A stretch of 64,000 nucleotides of DNA from Erysipelotrichaceae bacterium (lineage in GTDB: Bacteria; Bacillota_I; Bacilli_A; Erysipelotrichales; Erysipelotrichaceae). The notes beneath the pieces were generated by a model. That model saw only the letters and a program-made list of their open reading frames with translations, was not told the origin of the DNA and made no database searches. Position 1 is the stretch's first letter, and the number at the start of each line of letters is the position of its first letter. The stretch lies in NCBI GenBank assembly GCA_030694975.1, contig JAUYTU010000022.1:1-64000 (forward strand), read 5' to 3'. The translations under genes and the position numbers were made by a program. Shown here piece after piece: positions 33,907 to 42,287 of the stretch.

Positions 33907-34341
33907 ATGAAAAAAAATAAACTTAGCAGAGAAAAGTCGGAAAAAAAAGGCGGAAGATTGGGCTTAATAATATTTAGTACTTTAGTTATATTAATTGCAC
34001 TCATTCCAATTATTGATGGTATTGAAAATTTAATAGAAAAAGAAGGCGCAATTACCATGAATTTATCTATGTCAGGATTTTCAACGAATGAAATAACCGC
34101 AAAAGCTGGCGAACCTTTCAAAGTATATCTAGTTAATCTAGATAACCAATATCACGGAGATGGTGGTGGTTGGCATCAATTTGCTAGTGATGATGCAAAT
34201 TTTAATTTTCAAATAGCACCACTAGATGAAGGTACAGTAACAATAGTCATAGATAAACCAGGTGTTTATGAATTTTATTGCGACATTTGTTGTGGTGGTA
34301 AAGAGAACCCTAGTATGCAAGGAATTATAATAGTAATTTGA
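33907..34341 (+). CDS. Membrane-anchored cupredoxin-domain protein
   Basis: 144 aa: a Lys-rich N-terminus, one hydrophobic helix (about 20-38) and an outside beta-sandwich domain. The copper-type ligand pattern is present, with a His in GGGWHQF and CDICCGG followed by a Met (NPSMQG) near the C-terminus, as in blue-copper/nitrosocyanin-like domains; the Cys-rich loop is unusual. A strong GGAGGT precedes the ATG. It is followed 18 bases later by a CcdA-like gene, suggesting copper handling or electron transfer at the membrane. Confidence 0.75.
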   Translation: MKKNKLSREKSEKKGGRLGLIIFSTLVILIALIPIIDGIENLIEKEGAITMNLSMSGFSTNEITAKAGEPFKVYLVNLDNQYHGDGGGWHQFASDDANFNFQIAPLDEGTVTIVIDKPGVYEFYCDICCGGKENPSMQGIIIVI

Positions 34342-34359
34342 TAAAAGGTGGTAATTTAA

Positions 34360-35205
34360 ATGAAAACACAATTTAGAGGTGTGATTATAGGTCTATCAAT
34401 TTTTATAGTGCTATTTATAATTGCACTTTTTCTTCCTCAAGTAAACTTGATAAATAATTCATTTTTGAATAACATAAGTAGTTTAACGGTTGTAAGCTTC
34501 CTCTTATTGCTTGGATTAATGTTTTTAGCTGGAGTTTTAGATGGTTTTAACCCCTGTGCTTTTAGCACATTATTAATTTGGATGGGCTTTATAATCAATA
34601 ACTTTGGAAACCAAATCGATGATCAAAAGGGAATATTGCAAAAACAAAAAACGATTCAAAGTTTTGCACTATTTTATTCACTAGGAATCTTTGCGATTTA
34701 TTTTCTAATTGGTATGGGGTTCTTTTTGGTAGGAGATATAATAAATCCAAAATACATACCATTAGTTACAAGGATAGCAGGTTTAGTAATTGTCATATTG
34801 GGATTAGTAACAATAAGAGATTCTTTCTCAAAAAGAAAAAATCCAATTATAAAAATGCCGAAAATCCTATATCCAATAGTCCAAAAATTCAGTAAACCTA
34901 CAACTAAAATAGGATCCTTTATAAGTGGAATTATGATAGGTTTATGTACTATTCCATGCAGTGGAGCTATTTACATGGCAGTAATATTTATACTGAATTC
35001 TGAACCATTTGCGATCAAATATCCAATTCTGTTTATTTATAATATTGGCTTCATTTTACCAATTGCAGTATTGGCAATAACAATTTCTAATAAACAATTG
35101 TTAACTTATTTAAGCCAGGACTTTCTAAAAACAAAACTATTAATAAAAAGGATTATTGGGATTATAACCGTAATTTTAGGAATAGTTTCAATTTATTTGG
35201 TTTAA
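34360..35205 (+). CDS. CcdA/DsbD-type thiol-disulfide membrane protein
   Basis: 281 aa with about 7-8 transmembrane helices. DGFNPCAFSTLL and LCTIPCSGAIYM hold the two conserved cysteines that move reducing power across the membrane in CcdA/DsbD proteins. An extra N-terminal helix makes it longer than the usual 220-240 aa. It is coupled to the cupredoxin gene upstream, which it may keep reduced or help load. No thioredoxin-like partner is encoded nearby. Confidence 0.82.
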   Translation: MKTQFRGVIIGLSIFIVLFIIALFLPQVNLINNSFLNNISSLTVVSFLLLLGLMFLAGVLDGFNPCAFSTLLIWMGFIINNFGNQIDDQKGILQKQKTIQSFALFYSLGIFAIYFLIGMGFFLVGDIINPKYIPLVTRIAGLVIVILGLVTIRDSFSKRKNPIIKMPKILYPIVQKFSKPTTKIGSFISGIMIGLCTIPCSGAIYMAVIFILNSEPFAIKYPILFIYNIGFILPIAVLAITISNKQLLTYLSQDFLKTKLLIKRIIGIITVILGIVSIYLV

Positions 35206-35343
35206 AAATGGAATATTTGAACTAAGATGATTTTTATTAACCGCTATCTTAAACCTTGTTGAAGATAGGTACGAGTGTCTGTGTGAAAAGAAAAATTGAA
35301 ATTCCGAAGAAAAAGGTAGAAAATTTATGAAGTCGGTGTAAAT

Positions 35344-36006
35344 GTGAAAATATTAAATAGTAATAAAATAAAAGCAATAGCGATGATTCTGATGACAGTT
35401 GATCATGTGGGATTTATATTTGATCTACATTCAATATACCGAATTGTAGGAAGATTATCATTCCCGTTGTTTGCATTTTTAATATATCAAGGTTTTTTAC
35501 ATTCAAGTGATATATTTAAGTATCTTAGAAGGCTACTTTTATTTGGATTAAGTATTGAATTATTATTAACGGTGGTAAATTTTTATGTAACTATAAACAA
35601 CATACCTAGAAATATATTTTTAACATTATCATTTGGGCTTATTGGATTATTAATGTTAAATTCAAATAAGTCAGTATTAGAAAAGATGTTTATAGTTTTC
35701 CTTCTGTCTTTCATCGCAGAAACACTAAATTTTGATTATGGTTGGTACGGGGTTATACTTGTAATTAGTTTCTACTTCTTAAAAACGAATGTACTAATTA
35801 CTATAATTATTCAATTGACGATTAACTTCATATATTACTACTTTTTAAAATTTGACATACAATTCTATGCCTTATTTAGTTGGGGATTTATATTATTGTA
35901 TAATGGACAGATTGGAACGAAATTGAAACACAACAAACTAATGTATTTTTATTACCCACTTCATTTAACGTTATTATTTCTTATTAAAATCTATATTTTC
36001 AAATAA
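35344..36006 (+). CDS. TraX family membrane protein
   Basis: 220 aa with about 7-8 hydrophobic segments. IKAIAMILMTVDHVGFIF, RIVGRLSFPLFAFLIYQGF and the late YYPLHL motif are TraX hallmarks (a family named for F-pilin acetylation but widespread as chromosomal acyltransferase-like membrane proteins). It begins with ATG after a weak RBS. Very AT-rich codon use, like its neighbours, fits an acquired island. The role here is unknown. Confidence 0.82.
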   Translation: MKILNSNKIKAIAMILMTVDHVGFIFDLHSIYRIVGRLSFPLFAFLIYQGFLHSSDIFKYLRRLLLFGLSIELLLTVVNFYVTINNIPRNIFLTLSFGLIGLLMLNSNKSVLEKMFIVFLLSFIAETLNFDYGWYGVILVISFYFLKTNVLITIIIQLTINFIYYYFLKFDIQFYALFSWGFILLYNGQIGTKLKHNKLMYFYYPLHLTLLFLIKIYIFK

Positions 36007-36250
36007 AAGTGAAAAAAAGTATGATGAGAAAATTCAATTAACCATGAGTGTGTGCTTAATGTAAATAGAATAAAACGGATGATTTTGAAAAATAGAGATT
36101 TAATGATTTCGCTATCGCTATAGAAATAAGTATTTATTCAGCGCATAGCTTAAATCTGCGATGACTCGGAAGAGCAATACGTTAGTGTTGAAGAACTTCT
36201 AGGCAATCATTAATTTCAAAAAAATCCTATTGAACAAATTGGGCGTTACC

Positions 36251-36267
36251 GGCATGTAAAGTCCTTT
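36251..36267 (+). repeat. Direct repeat copy 2 bounding an AT-rich island
   Basis: Identical GGCATGTAAAGTCCTTT as at 32512-32528, but here the left arm of the hairpin is missing. Confidence 0.75.
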
Positions 36268-36425
36268 TAATGCGCTTGCAAAGTTTGTTAGATACGTATA
36301 CTCTCCGGATTTTCCGTTTTTAAGAATACTAACAGGTAATGAAACCAAATCCCCGAGGTAAAAGAATCGTACGACCCAGTAATTTTAATAACCATTACTA
36401 ACAAGTTATTTCATCTTGGATTATA

Positions 36426-36454
36426 TTGACTCAAGAGAAAGGAAAATATATAAT
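36426..36454 (+). promoter_or_regulatory. Promoter of the sulfoquinovose (sqw) operon
   Basis: TTGACT (36426-36431), a 17-bp spacer and TATAAT (36449-36454), with a second overlapping TATAAT at 36454-36459. It lies about 100 bases upstream of the first start codon. Confidence 0.8.
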
Positions 36455-36500
36455 ATAATTAATTAATTAAATAAGTAAACCAATTACTTTAGGCATTAAC

Positions 36501-36532
36501 TTATCGGTATCATTGTTCTGCCGATAAATTTT
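36501..36532 (+). promoter_or_regulatory. Leader hairpin, possible attenuator
   Basis: TTATCGG (36501-36507) pairs with CCGATAA (36521-36527), followed by ATTTTTAT, within the 5' leader of the sqw operon. A weak terminator or an RNA structure is possible. Confidence 0.4.
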
Positions 36533-36542
36533 TATGGAAAGG

Positions 36543-36557
36543 ATGTAAGCGCTAACA
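36543..36557 (+). promoter_or_regulatory. cre (CcpA) site at the translation start of the sqw operon
   Basis: ATGTAAGCGCTAACA is a full match to WTGNAANCGNWNNCW. It ends one base before the ATG at 36559, so bound CcpA would act as a roadblock and repress the operon when glucose is present. Confidence 0.7.
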
Positions 36558-36558
36558 G

Positions 36559-37236
36559 ATGAGTGAAATGATCGATAACCTTCGGGCTAAAAACCCTCAC
36601 ATCCATATCCATTCCGTCTTTGATCCTGAGTTTCAACGTTTCGGGGAAGTTCTGGGTGTTTCCGAATTTATTCCCTTGATTGATTATTTAGATAAGCATA
36701 CGTCTGTTCCAGTTTCTGGTAATGAATATGTGGCCCATGTCGAGGAGGTAGGTAATCTTGTTTCTTCCAGTACCGTCATCCACGACACCTTTGGACTAGT
36801 ACCGCTGGAATACGGCTACGTCAACGGCAATAACTCAAAGCTCAATGCGCTTGAGTTTCATAAAAGCTCTGAAATCAATGTGTGTGTCACACCGCTGGTA
36901 CTGTTACTTGCCGGTATAAATGATATTGAAAGTTCCGCGATTCACTCCTCAAAGGTGAGCGCATTCTATATTCCTGAAAACACCGCAATCGAAGTCTATT
37001 CAACTACTTTGCACTTCTCTCCGTGTAAGGTAGTTGATTCAGGATTTAAGTGCGCGGTTATCTTACCGTATGGTACCAACATGGAATTCATCCGTGCCAA
37101 AGGAAACCAAGGCAAGTTCAGCGAATTTCTATTCAAAACAAATAAATGGTTATTAAACCACCCGGAAAACACTCGAATGGTTGAACTACATGCGACCAAT
37201 GCGATTTTAGGGGAAAACATCGAGATCTACTATTAA
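36559..37236 (+). CDS. DUF4867 family protein of the sulfoquinovose operon
   Basis: 225 aa, resembling the DUF4867 family (N-terminal IHIHSVFDPEFQRFGEVL, middle EVGNLVSSSTVIHDTFGLVPLEYGYVNGNN, and LALLAGI-like core). There is no signal peptide or membrane helix. From memory such a protein also occurs in other sulfoglycolysis clusters, but I know of no assigned reaction. It is first in the operon, with a cre site covering the start. The RBS (AAGGA) is unusually far, about 16 bases; an ATG three codons on (36568) is an alternative. It ends by touching the GH31 start. Confidence 0.6.
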   Translation: MSEMIDNLRAKNPHIHIHSVFDPEFQRFGEVLGVSEFIPLIDYLDKHTSVPVSGNEYVAHVEEVGNLVSSSTVIHDTFGLVPLEYGYVNGNNSKLNALEFHKSSEINVCVTPLVLLLAGINDIESSAIHSSKVSAFYIPENTAIEVYSTTLHFSPCKVVDSGFKCAVILPYGTNMEFIRAKGNQGKFSEFLFKTNKWLLNHPENTRMVELHATNAILGENIEIYY

Positions 37237-39269
37237 TGGAGGAAGTCATGTTAAAGTTGGAAAAGAAAAAAGATAGTTTCCGAGTGATGTTCAAAGGCGA
37301 GTGCGTACTTGAACATTCAAGTCATCATCCGTTTGTATTTGTCGGAACGGGTAATGAGACCATCGAAAGCTATCGCGGTAACTATCAAATTGAAGATCGT
37401 CTGGAGAGCCGGATTCCATTAATAAAAGCTCAGCTAATCGAAAGTGGTTGTGTATTCTCAAGTCATGGCATTTCCGTAACCGTCGAATTTAACGTCGTTG
37501 ATCAACGACTGACTATGAAATTCTCATGCAATCGCTCAAGCGTTAATCGTTTCTGGATTCGCATGAAAGCGGAAGCAAATGAGAAGGTGTATGGTTGTGG
37601 CGAACAAGCATCCTACTTCAACTTACGAAATCGAAATTATCCGCTCTGGACCTCTGAACCGGGAGTCGGACGCGATAAATCCTCGTTAACTACCTTTTAC
37701 GCAGATAAAGTAGATAAGGCCGGTGGCGATTACTACACGACCTACTACCCGGAACCGACCTTCGTATCGACCCGAAAATACTGGTTGCATGTTGAATCAA
37801 CGGCGTACGCGGAGTTTGACTTTCGATCACCAGATTATCATGAATTAATGTTCTGGGAAGTTCCCGGTGAACTGACACTGAATTTCAGTGACAGTTACCT
37901 TGAACTGCTGACTGACTTAACCGAATTTACCGGCCGACCACCCATGTTACCCGACTTCTTACACGATGGAATCATCTTGGGGGTTCAAGGCGGTATTGAA
38001 ACCGTCCGTAAATACAAAGACGTAGCACTTGACCACGGCATTAAAGTCAACGGACTTTGGGTTCAGGATTGGGTCGGCCATCGCTTTACAACCTTCGGTA
38101 AACGACTCTACTGGAACTGGGTGCTCAATGAGAAACTATATCCCAATCTAAAGGATGAGATCGTAGAATTAGGCAAGGAAAATATCGCCTTTCTGACCTA
38201 TATATGTCCGTTCTTACTTGAAAATGAAACTTTGTTTAATGAAGCGAAATCGTTTGGATATCTTGCATTGAATGATAAGGGTGATCCCTACCTGGAGGAC
38301 TTCGGTGAATTCTACTGCGGCATCGTGGATTTAACCCATCCTCAGGGATTTGAATGGTATAAAAACGTCATTAAAAACAACATCATCGCCCTAGGCATCA
38401 AAGGCTGGATGGCCGACTTTGGGGAATATCTGCCCATTGACTGCATCCTTCATAACGGAGTAAGTGCAAAAATCATGCACAATGCCTGGCCGGTCTTATG
38501 GGCCAAGTGCAACTATGAAGCTGTCAAAGAAACCGGCAACTTAGGAAAAATATTCTACTTTATGAGAGCCGGGGGCTTTGGGTCACAAAAATATTGCACA
38601 TCGATGTGGGCAGGGGATCAAAGTGTCAACTGGGAAACCCACGATGGCATTGCCTCCGTCATCCCATCCGCACTATCGACCGGTATTATCGGAAACCCCT
38701 ATACCCACAGCGACATTGGCGGCTATACCAGTCTGCACGGAAACATCCGTACCAAAGAACTGTTTGATCGCTGGTGCGAAATGAATATCTTCTCCTCTTA
38801 TATGAGAACTCACGAAGGCAATCGCCCAAGTCAAAATTTCCAATTCTACAACGACGTAGACACCATGAAACACATGGCACGATGCTCCAATATCAAAGTT
38901 GATTTGAAACCGTATGTATTAAGTTTGGTTGAAGAGGCAAGTCTGAACGGTTATCCGTTGCAACGACCCTTATTTCTTCACTACAGTGATGATCCCGTTG
39001 TATATGACTTACAATACGAATTCTTATTCGGACGCGATCTATATGTAAAACCGATTGTAAAAGAAAATTCACTTTCTCAAAGTTGTTATCTGCCAAGTGA
39101 TACATGGGTACATCTGTGGACAGGACAAGAATACGAAGGTAAAGAAGTGACCGTGGAAGCACCGATTGGATATCCGCCGGTATTCTACCGAAAACAATCA
39201 CCATTTAAATCGTTGTTCGAGAATATTTGTAAGAAATATGGAAAAGGGGGTAGTTCATGGCCAAAGTAA
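37236..39269 (+). CDS. yihQ: GH31 sulfoquinovosidase (YihQ-like)
   Basis: A 677-aa alpha-glucosidase-fold enzyme that frees sulfoquinovose from its glycosides. The nucleophile is Asp394 in WMADFGEYLP and the acid/base Asp461 in WAGDQ, spaced exactly as Asp405/Asp472 in YihQ. The sulfonate-recognition set Gln251, Gln277, Arg290, Trp293 and Tyr497 is complete and aligns residue by residue with YihQ Gln262, Gln288, Arg301, Trp304 and Tyr508. No signal peptide, so it acts in the cytoplasm after uptake. It overlaps the permease gene by 13 bases. Compare the second GH31 at 52064, which lacks the Arg. Confidence 0.92.
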   Translation: MEEVMLKLEKKKDSFRVMFKGECVLEHSSHHPFVFVGTGNETIESYRGNYQIEDRLESRIPLIKAQLIESGCVFSSHGISVTVEFNVVDQRLTMKFSCNRSSVNRFWIRMKAEANEKVYGCGEQASYFNLRNRNYPLWTSEPGVGRDKSSLTTFYADKVDKAGGDYYTTYYPEPTFVSTRKYWLHVESTAYAEFDFRSPDYHELMFWEVPGELTLNFSDSYLELLTDLTEFTGRPPMLPDFLHDGIILGVQGGIETVRKYKDVALDHGIKVNGLWVQDWVGHRFTTFGKRLYWNWVLNEKLYPNLKDEIVELGKENIAFLTYICPFLLENETLFNEAKSFGYLALNDKGDPYLEDFGEFYCGIVDLTHPQGFEWYKNVIKNNIIALGIKGWMADFGEYLPIDCILHNGVSAKIMHNAWPVLWAKCNYEAVKETGNLGKIFYFMRAGGFGSQKYCTSMWAGDQSVNWETHDGIASVIPSALSTGIIGNPYTHSDIGGYTSLHGNIRTKELFDRWCEMNIFSSYMRTHEGNRPSQNFQFYNDVDTMKHMARCSNIKVDLKPYVLSLVEEASLNGYPLQRPLFLHYSDDPVVYDLQYEFLFGRDLYVKPIVKENSLSQSCYLPSDTWVHLWTGQEYEGKEVTVEAPIGYPPVFYRKQSPFKSLFENICKKYGKGGSSWPK

Positions 39270-40159
39270 AGAAAAAAGAGCGAGGCGTGGAATTTAAACA
39301 AAAAGTAGTTCCCTACATGTTCCTCGCACCCAATCTGCTCATCTTCTCCATTTTCATCATATTACCCGCCCTTATCGGACTGTACTACTCCTTTACCGAT
39401 GTAACCTTGTTTACTTTCGATGGCTTTGACTTCATCGGACTGAAAAACTACATAAAACTCATCGACAATCCTTACTTCATCGCCGCCTTTATGAATACCA
39501 TCAAACTGGTACTCGTGGTCGTACCGCTGATGTACGTCATATCTTTGACACTGGCGGTACTTATTGTACAACCGCTCAAAGCCAAAGGACTGTTTCGCGC
39601 CGTCTATTACTGGCCAGTCATGATATCGGCCATCGTCGTCGGTATTATGTGGAACTGGATCCTAGCCGGGAATTTCGGAATCTTCAATGCTTTCGTTAAA
39701 ATGATCGGACTTGAGTCCATGAAGACACTGACAGATCCCACCTTTGCCTGGTGGTCCGTGGTCTTCGCACTGGTATGGTCAAGAGCGGGCTATTACATGA
39801 TTATCTTTATGGCCGCATTGCTCAGCATACCGGTACCGCTCTACGAAGCATCAGACATCGATGGCGCCAATAAATTACAAAAATTCATGTACATCACCTA
39901 TCCGGCCATTCGACCGGCACGACTGATGGTATTTATTCTGACAACCATGGAAATATTCAAAGTGTATCCGCTGGTCGTCACGTTGACCGGCGGTGGACCG
40001 CATCGCGCCACCTACTTCACCGTTCAATACGTCTATGAAGTAGCTTTCAAAGAATATCAGGTAGGATCGGCCAGTGCCATGTCCATGGTCATGTTACTGA
40101 TTGTCACCATCTTCACTGCTGCGAATTTCTTCATCTCGAAAAGAGGTGAGAACGTATGA
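39257..40159 (+). CDS. Sugar ABC transporter permease (MalF/UgpA type)
   Basis: 300 aa, six membrane segments, with the EAA loop EASDIDGANKLQKFMYITYPAIRP that contacts the ATPase. It is the first of two permeases for the binding protein at 41018. The start overlaps the GH31 gene; RBS AAGGGGG. It probably imports sulfoquinovose or sulfoquinovosyl glycerol. No ATPase gene lies in the cluster, so a shared MsmK/UgpC-type ATPase encoded elsewhere is expected. Confidence 0.9.
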   Translation: MAKVKKKERGVEFKQKVVPYMFLAPNLLIFSIFIILPALIGLYYSFTDVTLFTFDGFDFIGLKNYIKLIDNPYFIAAFMNTIKLVLVVVPLMYVISLTLAVLIVQPLKAKGLFRAVYYWPVMISAIVVGIMWNWILAGNFGIFNAFVKMIGLESMKTLTDPTFAWWSVVFALVWSRAGYYMIIFMAALLSIPVPLYEASDIDGANKLQKFMYITYPAIRPARLMVFILTTMEIFKVYPLVVTLTGGGPHRATYFTVQYVYEVAFKEYQVGSASAMSMVMLLIVTIFTAANFFISKRGENV

Positions 40160-40971
40160 AAAAGGCGAGTATCCTATCCTATGCAACCTCGATTTTCTTC
40201 GCATTGATTTTCATATTACCCGTCATTTACATCATCTTCTCCGCATTTAAACCCTCCGCTGAACTGTTTTCAGCCAATCCGACATTTATACCCAAAGACT
40301 GGACCCTGGACAACTTCACCATTGCCCTCAATAAAGGTAATTTCTCATTGTACATTCTCAACACCTTCTTTGTGGCAATCACCAGTACGGTAATCGCGGT
40401 AATTATCAACACCATGGCCGGTTATGCCTTATCAAAATTCCGATTCAAAGGCGAAAACCTCATCATGATTCTGATATTATCCACCATCATGTTGCCTCTT
40501 GAAGTCATTATGGTCCCCATCTTCTCCGTCTTGCGATTCTTTGGACTGTACAACTCGCTGTGGGCTTTGATCATTCCACCGGCCGCAACGCCGACCGGCA
40601 TCTTCTTAATGAGACAATATCTGTTGACCATTCCGGATGAAGTCATTCAATCGGCGCGCATTGACGGCGCATCGGAATGGCGGATCTTCTGGAGCATTAT
40701 CTTACCCAACGCCAAACCAGCCATCGCCACCTTATCCATCTTCTCATTTATGTGGCGCTGGAACGACTACGTTTGGCCGCTTATTGCGATCAACTCGCCA
40801 AAAAAATACACCCTTCAATTGGCCATCGCAAATTTCTCCGGTGAATTTGGCGTCGACTACAACTCCATCATTGCGATGAGTGCTCTAGCCATGATTCCCA
40901 TGCTTATCGTATTCCTGATATTCCAACGTCAATTTGTTCAAGGAACTGTAGATAGTGGAATGAAGGGCTAA
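40156..40971 (+). CDS. Sugar ABC transporter permease (MalG/UgpE type)
   Basis: 271 aa with six membrane segments and the EAA-type loop QSARIDGASEWRIFWSIILPNAKP. It overlaps the first permease by 4 bases, as usual for heterodimeric pairs. Together they form the channel for the SQ-type substrate. Confidence 0.9.
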   Translation: MKKASILSYATSIFFALIFILPVIYIIFSAFKPSAELFSANPTFIPKDWTLDNFTIALNKGNFSLYILNTFFVAITSTVIAVIINTMAGYALSKFRFKGENLIMILILSTIMLPLEVIMVPIFSVLRFFGLYNSLWALIIPPAATPTGIFLMRQYLLTIPDEVIQSARIDGASEWRIFWSIILPNAKPAIATLSIFSFMWRWNDYVWPLIAINSPKKYTLQLAIANFSGEFGVDYNSIIAMSALAMIPMLIVFLIFQRQFVQGTVDSGMKG

Positions 40972-41017
40972 TTACTGTGGTATTAATTAACATTAATATA
41001 AAAAAAGGGAGGATTCT

Positions 41018-42226
41018 ATGAAAAGAATACTTAGTCTACTATTAGTAGTATTAGTCATCTTCAGCTTTAGTGCTTGTACAAAACCTGAGCCTAAAGAACT
41101 ACAAATGCTTTGGTGGAGCGATGGTACCGAAGGTGCAGTCATGAAAACATTGCTTACCGAGTACGAAACTGCAACAGGCGTCAAAATCGAGTTAGTCGAA
41201 ATTCCTTACGCTGATTACGAAGCTCGTTTAGCAACGATGATCAGTGGAGGAGAAGCTCCTGCACTAGCGCGCGTTACCGAAGGACATCTCAATAACTTTA
41301 AAGGAAAAATCCTGAGTTTAAAAGGTGTTTATGACAGCGCTGGATTTACGAACTTATTCTATAATGATGCAAAAGAAGTAATTTCACTACCTATGGATAT
41401 TACGGCTAACGGCTTATTTATCAACGTTGATCTATTGACAAAATATGGCGTAAATTATCCGAAATCGGGCGATGCAGTCTGGACTTGGGACCAATTTGAA
41501 ACTGAAATGAACAAATTGCGTGCCGGAGTTGGCACAGATGTAAACTTCCCAGGTGTATTTGATCATCAAGCTCACCGCTTCTTCCCAATGGTTTACCAAC
41601 ACGGAACGAAGATCTGGGACACTCCGTATACAACGAGTAATTTGACAGGTACTGCTGCAGTTAAAGCCTTGACTCGTCTTGTCAACTTCTATCAAAATGA
41701 TTTGATCGACGATGCAGTATTTGCCGGATCAACAGCCGCTGCTCTGTTTAGAACAGGCGCATACGGTTTCCATATGTCAGGCAACTGGAACGTCAGCAGT
41801 TATCAAGATTTGACATTTGACTGGACAGTCGTACCGATGCCAAAAGAAACCAACCGTGCTACCATTCTTGGTGGAAAATCCATTGCTGCATTTATGGATT
41901 CCAATGCCCCAACAGAAGCCAAGAAGTTCATTACTTGGTTAGCAAAAGGCGAAAACCATGATAAATACACCGGAGGCGTTCCTTACTTAACTCCGCGTTT
42001 AGGCGCAGAAGTTGACTATGGCGCATTTGAAGATGAATACGCAGTATTCCTCGATGAAATCGCTGCTACCGATGCTTCCTTTGTTCAAGACTGGTTAACT
42101 CAAGTCATGGTTCCGGGAATGTATCCGATGATCAACGAAGCTATTCGTAAAGCTGCTGCTAAAGAAGTTACACCGCTAGAAGCCTTAACAGAATTAGAAG
42201 CTAAGCTAAAAGAAGCAAAAAAATAA
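41018..42226 (+). CDS. Sugar ABC transporter substrate-binding lipoprotein (sulfoquinovose-type)
   Basis: 402 aa. An N-terminal signal peptide with lipobox FSAC anchors it outside the membrane. The body is a family 1 extracellular solute-binding protein (LQMLWWSDGTEGAVMKTLL, LSLPMDITANGLFIN, GGKSIAAFMDS). Strong GGGAGG before the ATG. A stable hairpin after the stop (42237-42262) is typical for protecting and boosting binding-protein mRNA. Substrate specificity is inferred from the operon. Confidence 0.9.
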   Translation: MKRILSLLLVVLVIFSFSACTKPEPKELQMLWWSDGTEGAVMKTLLTEYETATGVKIELVEIPYADYEARLATMISGGEAPALARVTEGHLNNFKGKILSLKGVYDSAGFTNLFYNDAKEVISLPMDITANGLFINVDLLTKYGVNYPKSGDAVWTWDQFETEMNKLRAGVGTDVNFPGVFDHQAHRFFPMVYQHGTKIWDTPYTTSNLTGTAAVKALTRLVNFYQNDLIDDAVFAGSTAAALFRTGAYGFHMSGNWNVSSYQDLTFDWTVVPMPKETNRATILGGKSIAAFMDSNAPTEAKKFITWLAKGENHDKYTGGVPYLTPRLGAEVDYGAFEDEYAVFLDEIAATDASFVQDWLTQVMVPGMYPMINEAIRKAAAKEVTPLEALTELEAKLKEAKK

Positions 42227-42236
42227 TTTATACACA

Positions 42237-42262
42237 GGGTGCTATACAAGTGTGTAGCACCC
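42237..42262 (+). terminator. Hairpin after the binding-protein gene (partial terminator or mRNA stabiliser)
   Basis: GGGTGCTA (42237-42244) pairs with TAGCACCC (42255-42262). It lacks a good T run, so it likely stabilises the upstream mRNA and limits downstream expression. Confidence 0.6.
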
Positions 42263-42287
42263 TAATTCTTAAGAAAGAAGGACACAT

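Larger units (their letters stand above)
36007..36558. other. Regulatory and remnant region upstream of the sulfoquinovose operon
   Basis: It contains the second copy of the direct repeat (36251-36267), a clear promoter (36426-36454), a leader hairpin (36501-36527) and a cre site (36543-36557). Bases 36010-36240 show no intact gene. Confidence 0.6.

Noticed and set aside
35244-35268. CTATCTT/AAGATAG hairpin after the CcdA-like gene
   Set aside because: Short stem without a T run; not convincing as a terminator.
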